Shown piece by piece: positions 53,053-60,633 of a stretch of DNA of 64,000 nt. The stretch is from Sinomonas sp. P10A9 (lineage in GTDB: Bacteria > Actinomycetota > Actinomycetes > Actinomycetales > Micrococcaceae), in assembly GCF_041022165.1 (NCBI RefSeq), contig NZ_CP163302.1:434001-498000 (forward strand). The letters are read 5' to 3'. The notes beneath the pieces were generated by a model. That model searched no databases, was not told the DNA's origin, and was given only the letters and a program-made list of their open reading frames with translations. The position numbers and the translations under genes are program-made. Position 1 is the first letter of the stretch, and the number at the start of each line of letters is the position of its first letter.

Positions 53053-54066
53053 ATGACTCGCATGGACTCCAGCGTGGTTGTGGTGGGCTCGTTGAACGCG
53101 GACCTGGTCTTCTCCGCTGAGCGGATGCCGGATCCCGGGGAGACAGTGGCGGGCGCCGACTTCGCGGTCCATCCGGGCGGCAAGAGCGCGAATCAGGCCG
53201 TTGCGGCGGCGCGGCTCGGGGCGAGGGTGCGGCTTGTGGGCGCAGTCGGGGACGACCCTCACGGCGAGATGCTGCGCGCCTCCGCCGAGGCGGCGGGCGT
53301 GGACGTCTCGGCAGTGCGCGTGGTTGCAGGTGTGCCGAGCGGCGTCGCGGGCATCACTGTCGACGCCCGCGGCGAGAACAGCATCGTGATCATTCCCGGC
53401 GCGAACGGGATGCTGGCCCCTGGGGACATTGCGGCGGCGCGCTCGCACTCTGTTTTCGAGGGCGCAGCAGTGGTGTGCCTGTGCCTCGAGGTCCCCATGC
53501 CCACGGTGCTCGCGGCCGCGCAGGCGGGGCGTGACGCGGGAGCGACAGTCATCCTGAACCTGTCCCCTTACGCCGCGATCCCCCCTGAGCTCGCAGCCTG
53601 CACGGACGTGCTCCTCGTCAACGCGCGCGAGGCCGGACAGCTCCTGGGCAGCGGCGATCTCGAGCCCAGTTCGGATTGGACTGCCACGGACTGGGCGGAG
53701 GCCGGGCCAGCGTTCGTCAGGGCCGGGTTCCGCAAGGTCATCGTGACCCTAGGCGCCCGAGGCGCAGTGCTTCTCGATCCCGACCCGGCGGCAGCCGTGG
53801 TGCCCCTCGAGTCCACGCCGGTTGTGCCGGTGGACACGACCGGCGCCGGCGATGGGTTCACCGCTGCCGTCACAGTCCGCCTCGCCGCCGGCGACAGCCT
53901 CGAGGACGCGGCGCGCTACGCCTCGGTCGCCGCAGCCCTCGCCACCACGCGTCCCGGGGCTCAGCCGTCTTACCCGTCGGCAGGCGAGGTCGAGGAGAAG
54001 ATCCGACACGCAGGACGGGACGCCGAGCGAGATGCAGGACGGGACGTCGAGCGGGACGCTGGATGA
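53053..54066 (+). CDS. PfkB-family ribokinase-like sugar kinase
   Basis: Ribokinase-type kinase of 337 residues. The first PfkB signature region is VHPGGKSANQAVAAARLGA, and the second, with the catalytic Asp, is VDTTGAGDGFTAAV. NADLVFSAERMPDPGET at the N terminus matches ribokinases closely. It would phosphorylate ribose or a similar sugar. The last 20 residues (RDAERDAGRDVERDAG) are encoded by the edge of a 30-bp tandem array and are not part of the normal fold; the stop codon itself lies in the first full repeat. ATG 53062 is an alternative start. No transporter accompanies it. Confidence 0.87.
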   Translation: MTRMDSSVVVVGSLNADLVFSAERMPDPGETVAGADFAVHPGGKSANQAVAAARLGARVRLVGAVGDDPHGEMLRASAEAAGVDVSAVRVVAGVPSGVAGITVDARGENSIVIIPGANGMLAPGDIAAARSHSVFEGAAVVCLCLEVPMPTVLAAAQAGRDAGATVILNLSPYAAIPPELAACTDVLLVNAREAGQLLGSGDLEPSSDWTATDWAEAGPAFVRAGFRKVIVTLGARGAVLLDPDPAAAVVPLESTPVVPVDTTGAGDGFTAAVTVRLAAGDSLEDAARYASVAAALATTRPGAQPSYPSAGEVEEKIRHAGRDAERDAGRDVERDAG

Positions 54067-54260
54067 GCGCGGGACGTCGAGCGGGACGCTGGATGAGCGC
54101 GGGGCGTCGAGCGGGACGCTGGATGAGCGCGGGGCGTCGAGCGGGACGCTGGATGAGCGCGGGGCGTCGAGCGGGACGCTGGATGAGCGCGGGGCGTCGA
54201 GCGGGACGCGGGATGAGCGCGGGGCGTCGAGCGGGACGCGGGATGAGCGCTGGACGTCGA
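54031..54260 (+). repeat. 30-bp tandem array at the end of the kinase gene
   Basis: Six full 30-bp units from 54061 to 54240 of the form GGATGAGCGCGGGGCGTCGA + GCGGGACGCT, flanked by partial copies at 54031-54060 and 54241-54260. Differences are limited to single bases (GGGACG/GGGGCG, CGCT/CGCG). The unit is a multiple of three, so several frames remain open through the array. It fills the space between the convergent kinase and HNH genes. Confidence 0.93.
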
Positions 54261-54281
54261 AGGCAGGCGAAGCGACGCCTC

Positions 54282-55874
54282 TTAGAAGGGCGGCGGTTCG
54301 TCGCCGTCAGACGTTTGAATGTCCCATGAACCGCGCGGCGGTGGCGGCTTAGGTAATGGGGAGTCGCGCCGCGCTGGCGTAGGAGGCAGTTCGGGGTCTC
54401 GCGGTCCGGCCAGTTCGGCAGTTTCGACTGTTTCAACTGATCCGGCGGGGAGCCTGACGGTTCGCGGTCCCAGGATGTGGTCGCGGCTCAGGGGCTCGGC
54501 GGGCAGAATTGTGCCGAGAAGGGTTTCCCAGAGGAGCTGGCCGCTGACCTTGGGTGGCTCTTTGGGGAGCTTCGCGCCCGCGACGGTGGGCTCCGAGCCC
54601 TCGGCCGCCTCTCTGCGGAGACGGAAGAGGGCCAGTGACTTCAGTGCGTGGTGCTTGGGGCAGAGCAGGGTGAGGTTCTCGGCATCGGTAGTGCCGCCGT
54701 CCTGCCATTCGATCGTGTGGTCGATCTCAGACCGCCTCGCCGCGCACGAACATCCGGGGACGAGACACGTGCCATCGCGGTACTGGATGAAGCGGACCAA
54801 GCCTGCCGGCGGTCGATAGGTGCTCCGCCCGAGCTTGACGGGAACCCCCTCGTCGTCCGTGAAGATGCGCTGCCACGTCGGCGCGGCCGCCGCAAGCAGC
54901 CGCGCGGTATCGGCGTCGATAACGCCGTAGCCCTCGAGCTGGGCAACGTCGTCGGACGCTCCGAGCGCCACCGCGAGCGGAATATGCACGACGATCTCCG
55001 CCTTGACGCCGCCGAGCAGTTCTTCGGGAGACGGTACGGACGCCGCGGGCGTTCCGGTGCTGGCCGGATCGAGCCTGTCCGCGAGGGCCAGGTTGATGAA
55101 CGCGTCGGCACGTAGCTGGGCGAGCGTCCTGACCTCGCCCTCGCGGCCGCGAGCCGAGCGTGCGACCGCGTCGATGCGCGCGTACATGGATGTTGCCGTC
55201 TCGGCGGGCAGGAGCGCGGACAGCGTGCACATGCCGTCCTCGTCCGGCTGGAGCCACACGCGGCGATCTTCGCGTGCGGCCGCGCGCCGCCTCACGATCG
55301 ACTCCGGGTGGAGGCGCTCACGCAGATCGCGGACGACTGCGCGGAACTCGCCCGGGGTCCGGACACGTCCCTTGCGGGTATGGAGCCGTGAGAGCGCCTC
55401 GATGCCGAAGGCCTCGGCGACGGATTCGGGCAGGGACGACGCCTGATCGACGATAGCCCGGGCGTGGGCCTCGGTGATGTCTCCCGCCGCGAGGGCCTCG
55501 TGGAGCGCTGGGTGGAGGTTGACGAGGGCCACGGAGAAATTCATGGTCCGAGCGGCGGCAGCCTCCGATGTGTTCTGGAGGGAGGCTATCTCGGCGACCG
55601 CAGCGGCGTGCTCGACGTCCCCACCGAACCGGGTGGGCTGCGATTCCCGCCCCGCCAGAGGAGTCTCCGCCACGTGCTGGGTGTGCCGGTCGATGAGGAG
55701 TGCGCGCAGGCTGGCGCTGAAGGAATCGAAGTCTGCGAGTGCCCGAAGCGCCTGGGACACCCCATCCGGAGTGTCGAGGGCCTGGGGATCGAGGCTGAGC
55801 GAACCATGGAGGGCGTCCGGGTGGCGCGAGATGAACTCGAGCTCCGCAGCGGACCGCAGTCCTGCAGTCGGCAT
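54282..55874 (-). CDS. DUF222 / HNH endonuclease-domain protein (13E12 type)
   Basis: Protein of 530 residues with an N-terminal helical DUF222 domain (about residues 20-330) and a C-terminal HNH motif: CLVPGCSCAARRSEIDH, EWQDGGTTDAENL and CPKHHALK, which supply the zinc-binding Cys and the HNH residues. The Pro-rich tail (PPTPARRDSPLPKPPPPRG) is probably disordered. This family is multicopy in actinobacterial genomes and associated with 13E12-type elements; its nuclease target is unknown. The upstream region is AT-rich, with an 11-bp palindrome CTATACTATAG (55914-55924). Confidence 0.88.
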   Translation of the reverse strand: MPTAGLRSAAELEFISRHPDALHGSLSLDPQALDTPDGVSQALRALADFDSFSASLRALLIDRHTQHVAETPLAGRESQPTRFGGDVEHAAAVAEIASLQNTSEAAAARTMNFSVALVNLHPALHEALAAGDITEAHARAIVDQASSLPESVAEAFGIEALSRLHTRKGRVRTPGEFRAVVRDLRERLHPESIVRRRAAAREDRRVWLQPDEDGMCTLSALLPAETATSMYARIDAVARSARGREGEVRTLAQLRADAFINLALADRLDPASTGTPAASVPSPEELLGGVKAEIVVHIPLAVALGASDDVAQLEGYGVIDADTARLLAAAAPTWQRIFTDDEGVPVKLGRSTYRPPAGLVRFIQYRDGTCLVPGCSCAARRSEIDHTIEWQDGGTTDAENLTLLCPKHHALKSLALFRLRREAAEGSEPTVAGAKLPKEPPKVSGQLLWETLLGTILPAEPLSRDHILGPRTVRLPAGSVETVETAELAGPRDPELPPTPARRDSPLPKPPPPRGSWDIQTSDGDEPPPF

Positions 55875-56107
55875 CCTGAACCCCCTCAGTCCACTTGATT
55901 CGAATCTATGTTCCTATACTATAGACCGAGTTGTTGAAACGCTAGAGTTATTTTCGAATTCTGTGAGATCCCGAGCCCGTCTACCCACCGCCCTCCGTCA
56001 TCTGTACCCACGGAAACTCGCCCGTGAACCTCGCTCGCTAGGATGGGCAGTGGCCAAACCACGCGACCCGCGTGATACCCCGTCGAGCCACTGTCGAGGA
56101 GCACTCA

Positions 56108-57130
56108 ATGCCTATCGCCACCCCTGAGAAGTACGCAGAGATGATCGACTCCGCCAAGGCCGGCGGCTACGCATTCCCCGCGGTGAACGTGACCTCGTCA
56201 CAGACGCTCAACGCAGCCATTCGCGGCTTCGCCGAGGCCGGATCCGACGGCATCATCCAGGTGTCCACCGGCGGCGCGGCTTACTGGTCCGGCGCCTCGG
56301 TCAAGAACATGGTGGTCGGCTCGCTCGGCTTCGCGGCGTTCGCACGCGAGGTCGCCAAGAGCTACGACGTCAACATCGCCCTCCACACCGACCACTGCCC
56401 CAAGGACAAGCTCGACAGCTTCGTGCTGCCGCTCCTCGCGGCGTCCGAGGACGAGGTCAAGGCGGGGCGCAATCCGTTCTTCAACTCGCACATGTGGGAT
56501 GGCTCCGCCGAGACGCTCGAGGAGAACCTCCGCGTCGCCAAGGAGCTCCTGCCCCGCACTTCGGCCGCGAAGATGATCCTCGAGGTCGAGATCGGCGCCG
56601 TGGGCGGCGAAGAGGACGGCGTCGAGAACGCCATCAACGAGAAGCTGTACTCCACGGTTGCCGATGGCCTCGCGACCGTCGAGGCCCTCGGGACGGGCGA
56701 GAACGGCCGCTACATCACGGCGCTGACGTTCGGCAACGTCCACGGCGTCTACAAGCCGGGCAACGTCAAGCTGCGCCCGGAGATCCTCAAGGACATCCAG
56801 GCGCAGGTCGGCGCGCAGGTCGGCAAGGACAGCCCGTTCGACCTCGTGTTCCACGGCGGTTCCGGCTCGAGCGAGCAGGAGATCGCGGACGCCGTCTCCT
56901 ACGGCGTGATCAAGATGAACATCGACACCGACACGCAGTACGCCTTCACGCGGCCGGTGGCCGGGCACATGTTCTCCAACTACGACGGCGTGCTCAAGGT
57001 CGATGGCGAGGTGGGCAACAAGAAGACCTACGACCCTCGCGTCTGGGGTGCCCTTGCCGAGGCCGGCATGGCCGCGCGCATCGTCGAGGCAGCGCAGCAG
57101 CTCGGTTCCGCCGGCAAGTCCATCAAGTAA
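56108..57130 (+). CDS. fbaA: Class II fructose-bisphosphate aldolase
   Basis: Zinc-dependent aldolase of 340 residues, cleaving fructose-1,6-bisphosphate to triose phosphates. Metal and substrate residues appear in ALHTDHCPKDK (catalytic Asp, zinc His), LEVEIGAVGGEEDG, TFGNVHGVYKPG and FHGGSGSSEQEI, and NIDTDTQYAFTRP lies near the C terminus. The ATG follows GAGGAG; TAGGAT at 56039-56044 could be its -10. DUF3151 overlaps its stop by one base, a pairing I know from other actinobacteria, marking this as chromosomal backbone. Confidence 0.95.
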   Translation: MPIATPEKYAEMIDSAKAGGYAFPAVNVTSSQTLNAAIRGFAEAGSDGIIQVSTGGAAYWSGASVKNMVVGSLGFAAFAREVAKSYDVNIALHTDHCPKDKLDSFVLPLLAASEDEVKAGRNPFFNSHMWDGSAETLEENLRVAKELLPRTSAAKMILEVEIGAVGGEEDGVENAINEKLYSTVADGLATVEALGTGENGRYITALTFGNVHGVYKPGNVKLRPEILKDIQAQVGAQVGKDSPFDLVFHGGSGSSEQEIADAVSYGVIKMNIDTDTQYAFTRPVAGHMFSNYDGVLKVDGEVGNKKTYDPRVWGALAEAGMAARIVEAAQQLGSAGKSIK

Positions 57131-57558
57131 TGAGCGACGAGTTCCGCACCAACCTCCTCGGCCCGGAGCCCACGCGGCTCCCGGCCGAGAGCGAGGTGTA
57201 CCAGGGCCTCGCGATGGGGCAGGAGGCCCGCGACCTCGTGGTCAAGCACCCGGAGTCGTCGCTCCTGTGGGCGATCCTCGCCGAGGAGGCCTGGGACGAG
57301 GGAAGCACGGTTGAGTCCTACGCGTATGCCCGCGTCGGCTACCACCGCGGCCTCGACGCCCTGCGCCGCAACGGATGGCGTGGCGCGGGGCCCGTCCCGT
57401 GGGAGCATGAGCCCAACCAGGGATTCCTCCGGGCGCTCTACTCGCTCGGCAGGGCTGCCGCGGCGATCGGCGAGGTGGGCGAGCCCGAGCGGATCGACAC
57501 GTTCCTCGCCGAGTCCGACCCGGCCGCGAAGGCCGCGATCGAGGCATCCCAGCACTAG
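57130..57558 (+). CDS. DUF3151-family protein
   Basis: Helical TPR-like cytoplasmic protein of 142 residues: NLLGPEPTRLPAE, LWAILAEEAWDEGSTVESYAYARVGYHRGLDALRRNGWRG in two parts, and a C-terminal FLRALYSLGRAAAAIGE. Its function is unknown. The start codon overlaps the fbaA stop (TAATG), so it is translated with the aldolase. It ends 23 bp before a large terminator palindrome. Confidence 0.87.
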   Translation: MSDEFRTNLLGPEPTRLPAESEVYQGLAMGQEARDLVVKHPESSLLWAILAEEAWDEGSTVESYAYARVGYHRGLDALRRNGWRGAGPVPWEHEPNQGFLRALYSLGRAAAAIGEVGEPERIDTFLAESDPAAKAAIEASQH

Positions 57559-57581
57559 GCATCGCAGCATCAGGAACCCCT

Positions 57582-57641
57582 GACGCACGACGGCGCGTGG
57601 CCGGCTTCCGCACGGAAGCCGGCCACGCGCCGTCGTGCGTC
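57582..57641. terminator. Large bidirectional terminator palindrome
   Basis: A perfect 29-bp inverted repeat (57582-57610 with 57613-57641), with arms starting GACGCACGACGGCGCGTGG. It lies between the convergent DUF3151 and GntR genes. The outer 23 bases of its arms recur almost exactly in the hairpin at 60561-60619. Confidence 0.82.
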
Positions 57642-57644
57642 CGG

Positions 57645-58379
57645 TTACCCGAGGCCCATGGCCCCCCGCACCTCGGAGATGACGCTGTGCATCGACTCCT
57701 CGGCTGCGGCGGCGTTGCCGCCCGCGACGGCCGATGCGACGGCCTCGTGCGCGTCGAGCGCCTCGGGGCGGGGATGGAAGGGCATGAGACCCTGCCGGGT
57801 GCGGCTCGTGAGGACCTCGGCGACCATGTTGTCGAGGGCCGCGAACATCTCGTTGCCGCACGAGTGAAGGACGAGCCGGTGGAACGCGATGTCGGCGGCA
57901 AGGAAGGCCTCGAGGTCGCCTGCCTCGCCGAGCCGGCGCAGCTCGGCCGCGAGCCCAGCGAGCTCGGCCTTCTGGGCGGGCGTCGCTCGGTGTGCCGCCC
58001 CTGCCGCGGCGATCGGCTCGACGGCGACGCGCAGTTCCAGGAGCGAGGCGTACTGCTCGTCGCGCCGCCCGGAGGCGAGCCTCCAGCGCACGAGCTTGGG
58101 GTCGAAGACATTCCATCGCTCAGGCTCCTGGACGACGATCCCCACACGGCGTCGCGAGTAGACGAGGTTCATCGACTCCAGAACGCGCATGGTGTCCCGG
58201 GCCACCGTGCGCGAGACGCCGAACTCCTGCTGGAGGTCGTCAAGGGTCAGGCGTGAATGGGGCGGCAGGAGCCCAGACGCGATGCGCTCGCCGAGCGCGT
58301 CCAGCATGCGCTGGTGCAGGCCGCCTTCCGCCTTGGCCTCCTGCCGGGCGCTGGCCTCCTGAGGTGTCGCCGTCGACAT
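57645..58379 (-). CDS. GntR/FadR-family regulator of gluconate genes
   Basis: FCD-type GntR regulator of 244 residues. The winged HTH (about residues 20-90) includes LTLDDLQQEFGVSRTVARDTMRVLE, and the FCD domain carries AADIAFHRLVLHSCGNEMF and the late HEAVASAVAGGN segment with metal-ligand His residues. It is divergent from gntK-gntP, so it is the probable gluconate-responsive repressor of that operon. The 181-bp intergenic region is AT-rich but I cannot name a definite operator. It is only distantly like the GntR protein at 21260. Confidence 0.88.
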   Translation of the reverse strand: MSTATPQEASARQEAKAEGGLHQRMLDALGERIASGLLPPHSRLTLDDLQQEFGVSRTVARDTMRVLESMNLVYSRRRVGIVVQEPERWNVFDPKLVRWRLASGRRDEQYASLLELRVAVEPIAAAGAAHRATPAQKAELAGLAAELRRLGEAGDLEAFLAADIAFHRLVLHSCGNEMFAALDNMVAEVLTSRTRQGLMPFHPRPEALDAHEAVASAVAGGNAAAAEESMHSVISEVRGAMGLG

Positions 58380-58560
58380 GCCCCGCCTTCCGTGTCCGAG
58401 TGGGTTCAGCCTAGCCGTTCGCCGCGATAGATGTGACCTATGACAATTAAAGTACTACCAATGCCTAAACAATGGTGCTATCTTTCTTGCCGGGCCGGCG
58501 TTCGCGGGCCTGCAGAGCTTCTTCGGAAGCCAACGACGTCTTCTGCGGAGGTAGAGAGCC

Positions 58561-59106
58561 ATGGAACCCCTGCATGTGGTGGTCATGGGTGTTGCCGGGT
58601 CCGGCAAGACAACGGTCTCGGCGGCCCTGGCCGAGCGACTCGGCTGGCGGATCGCGGAGGCCGACGAGTTCCACCCGGCATCCAACATCGCCAGGATGAC
58701 GGCCGGCATCGCGCTCACGGACGCGGACCGCTGGCCGTGGCTGTGCAGCATCCGCGACTGGATGACCGGGCAGGCGCGCGACGGGCACAGCACTGTGCTG
58801 ACGTGCTCGGCGCTCAAGCGGTCCTACCGGGACCTCCTGTCCGGGGCAGCCGGACGGGTGATCTTCGCCCATCTGGACGGCGACTCCGCCCTCCTCGCGG
58901 AGCGCATGGCCTCGCGTGCGGGCCACTTCATGCCTGCAGGACTCCTCCCGAGCCAGCTCAACACCCTCGAACCGCTCACCGTGGACGAGCTCCGCGCCGG
59001 CAGCCTCCGTCTGGACATCTCCGAGAGTCCCGAACGCCTCGTCGAGGCGATCGCCGCCTCACTGCACCCGACCGACGAACCCGCCCAACGCGCCGTCGTG
59101 CGCTGA
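58561..59106 (+). CDS. gntK: Gluconokinase
   Basis: GntK, 181 residues, phosphorylating gluconate to 6-phosphogluconate. Walker A is GVAGSGKTT near the N terminus; the substrate segment EADEFHPASN and the signature [12 protein letters not shown] follow. Its neighbour gntP makes the gluconate role secure. It is a paralogue of the kinase at 9620-10153. The last codons (QRAVVR) are formed by a copy of the GCCGTCGTGCGC arm that recurs at intergenic hairpins, suggesting the element fused into the 3' end. ATG 58561 follows GGAGGTAGAGAGCC. Confidence 0.92.
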   Translation: MEPLHVVVMGVAGSGKTTVSAALAERLGWRIAEADEFHPASNIARMTAGIALTDADRWPWLCSIRDWMTGQARDGHSTVLTCSALKRSYRDLLSGAAGRVIFAHLDGDSALLAERMASRAGHFMPAGLLPSQLNTLEPLTVDELRAGSLRLDISESPERLVEAIAASLHPTDEPAQRAVVR

Positions 59107-59144
59107 CGGTCGAACCCCACACCCCGAAGAACCCAAGGAGAACC

Positions 59145-60548
59145 ATGACCATCGAAGGATGGACCCAGACGCTCGGCGCTGGGCCGCTCCTCGCCATAGC
59201 GGCGGCCGCGATCGCCGTGCTGCTCGTGCTCATCATGCAGTTCAAGATGCATGCGCTCCTCGCGCTCATCGTGGTGAGCCTGCTGACGGCCTTCGCCACC
59301 GGGATTCCGCCGGCGCAGGTGGTCAACGTCCTCGTGAACGGCTTCGGCACGACCCTCGGGACAGTCGCGCTCCTCGTGGGGCTCGGCACGATGCTGGGCC
59401 GGATCGTCGAGACCTCCGGCGGCGCGAAGGTGCTCGCCGACTACCTCATCGGGATCTTCGGCGAGAAGCGTGCCCCGTTCGCGCTCGGCCTCGCCTCGCT
59501 CCTGTTCGGCTTCCCGATCTTCTTCGACGCCGGCCTCATGGTCATGCTCCCGGTCGTGTTCGCAGTGGCCCAGCGCATGGGCGGCGGAGTGCTGCGGTAC
59601 GGCCTGCCGGCCGTCGGCGCGTTCTCCGTGATGCACGTGTTCCTCCCGCCGCACCCCGGCCCGGTCTCCGCCTCCGCGATCCTCGGCGCGAACGTGGGCA
59701 TCGTGACGATCGTGGGGCTCATCGTCGCGATCCCCACGTGGTACATCGCGGCGTACCTCTACGGCCTGTGGACCGGCGGCAAGCTCGTGCTGCCCGTGCC
59801 GGAGATCCTAGGCCACGCCGATGCCGAGGCGGAGTCGCACCCGCCGCGCTTCCGCACCGTGGTGGGCATCCTCCTCCTGCCGCTCGTGCTCATCTTCCTC
59901 AACACCGGGCTCGGGACGCTCGCGACCGCCGGTGTGATCAGCAAGTCGGTGAGCGGCCAGGCGTGGTTCCAGATCCTGCGTGCGCTCGGCGAGACGCCCG
60001 TTGCGCTGCTCATCTCCCTGCTCGTCGCCGCGCTCGTGCTCGGTGCGCGGCGCGGCCTGCACGGATCGGTCCTCGAGAAGCTGCTCGAGTCCTCGCTCGG
60101 TCCGGTCTGCTCCGTCATCCTCATCACCGGCGCGGGCGGCATGTTCGGTGCCGTGCTGCGCACGTCCGGCATCGGCAAGGCGCTCGCGGACGTGCTCGGG
60201 GGCGCCGGGATCCCGCTCATCCTCGCGGGCTTCCTCATCTCCGCAATCCTGCGGATCGCCCAGGGTTCCGCGACCGTCGCGCTCACGACGGCGGCGGGCC
60301 TCCTCGCGCCCGCCGTCACCGGGGCGGGGCTCAACGGCGTGCAGCTCGCGGCGCTCGTCGTTGCCGTCGCGGCGGGCTCCGTGGTGGTCTCGCATGTCAA
60401 CGACGCGGGCTTCTGGATGGTCGGCCGGTTCATGGGCATGGACGTCAAGACGACCCTCGCCACGTGGACCGTCATGGAGACACTCATCGGCGTGATGGGC
60501 TTCGCGCTCGCGGCCGTGGTCTTCGGGGTGGGGTCGGCGTTCGCCTGA
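59145..60548 (+). CDS. gntP: Gluconate:H+ symporter (GntP family)
   Basis: GntP-family permease of 467 residues with about 12-14 membrane spans. Family segments are GFGTTLGTVALLVGLGTMLGRIVE (in part), FGFPIFFDAGLMVMLPVVFA, FLPPHPGPVSAS and the C-terminal VVSHVNDAGFWMV. It imports gluconate with protons for the kinase 38 bp upstream. ATG 59145 follows AAGGAGAACC; a much longer in-frame reading back to 58440 overlaps gntK and is rejected. A terminator hairpin follows 12 bp after the stop. Confidence 0.95.
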   Translation: MTIEGWTQTLGAGPLLAIAAAAIAVLLVLIMQFKMHALLALIVVSLLTAFATGIPPAQVVNVLVNGFGTTLGTVALLVGLGTMLGRIVETSGGAKVLADYLIGIFGEKRAPFALGLASLLFGFPIFFDAGLMVMLPVVFAVAQRMGGGVLRYGLPAVGAFSVMHVFLPPHPGPVSASAILGANVGIVTIVGLIVAIPTWYIAAYLYGLWTGGKLVLPVPEILGHADAEAESHPPRFRTVVGILLLPLVLIFLNTGLGTLATAGVISKSVSGQAWFQILRALGETPVALLISLLVAALVLGARRGLHGSVLEKLLESSLGPVCSVILITGAGGMFGAVLRTSGIGKALADVLGGAGIPLILAGFLISAILRIAQGSATVALTTAAGLLAPAVTGAGLNGVQLAALVVAVAAGSVVVSHVNDAGFWMVGRFMGMDVKTTLATWTVMETLIGVMGFALAAVVFGVGSAFA

Positions 60549-60560
60549 CGCTCTTTCTTC

Positions 60561-60619
60561 ACGCACGGCGGCGCGTGGCCGGCCCCCGCTCGGGAAGCCG
60601 GCCACGCGCCGTCGTGCGT
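60561..60619. terminator. Bidirectional terminator after gntP
   Basis: Arms 60561-60583 and 60597-60619 pair over 23 bp with one G-T pair. They share sequence with the palindrome at 57582-57641 (ACGCAC...GGCGCGTGGCCGGC). It separates the convergent gntP and MFS genes. Confidence 0.8.
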
Positions 60620-60633
60620 CGCTGTCTGCTGCG

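Noticed and set aside
54031..54260. 30-bp repeats as a CRISPR array or coding repeat protein
   Set aside because: No spacers separate the units. Open frames through the array arise because the unit length is a multiple of three, and none has a ribosome site or a plausible protein besides the kinase tail.
54282..55874. HNH gene as evidence of a mobile island or intron
   Set aside because: DUF222-HNH genes are widespread and multicopy in actinobacteria; no flanking repeats, integrase or intron structure accompanies it.
55914..55924. CTATACTATAG palindrome upstream of the HNH gene as an operator
   Set aside because: May simply be overlapping -10 boxes in an AT-rich stretch; only one copy in the window.
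58440..60548. Extended gntP reading frame starting before gntK
   Set aside because: Would overlap all of gntK in another frame; ATG 59145 has a strong ribosome site and gives a normal GntP length.
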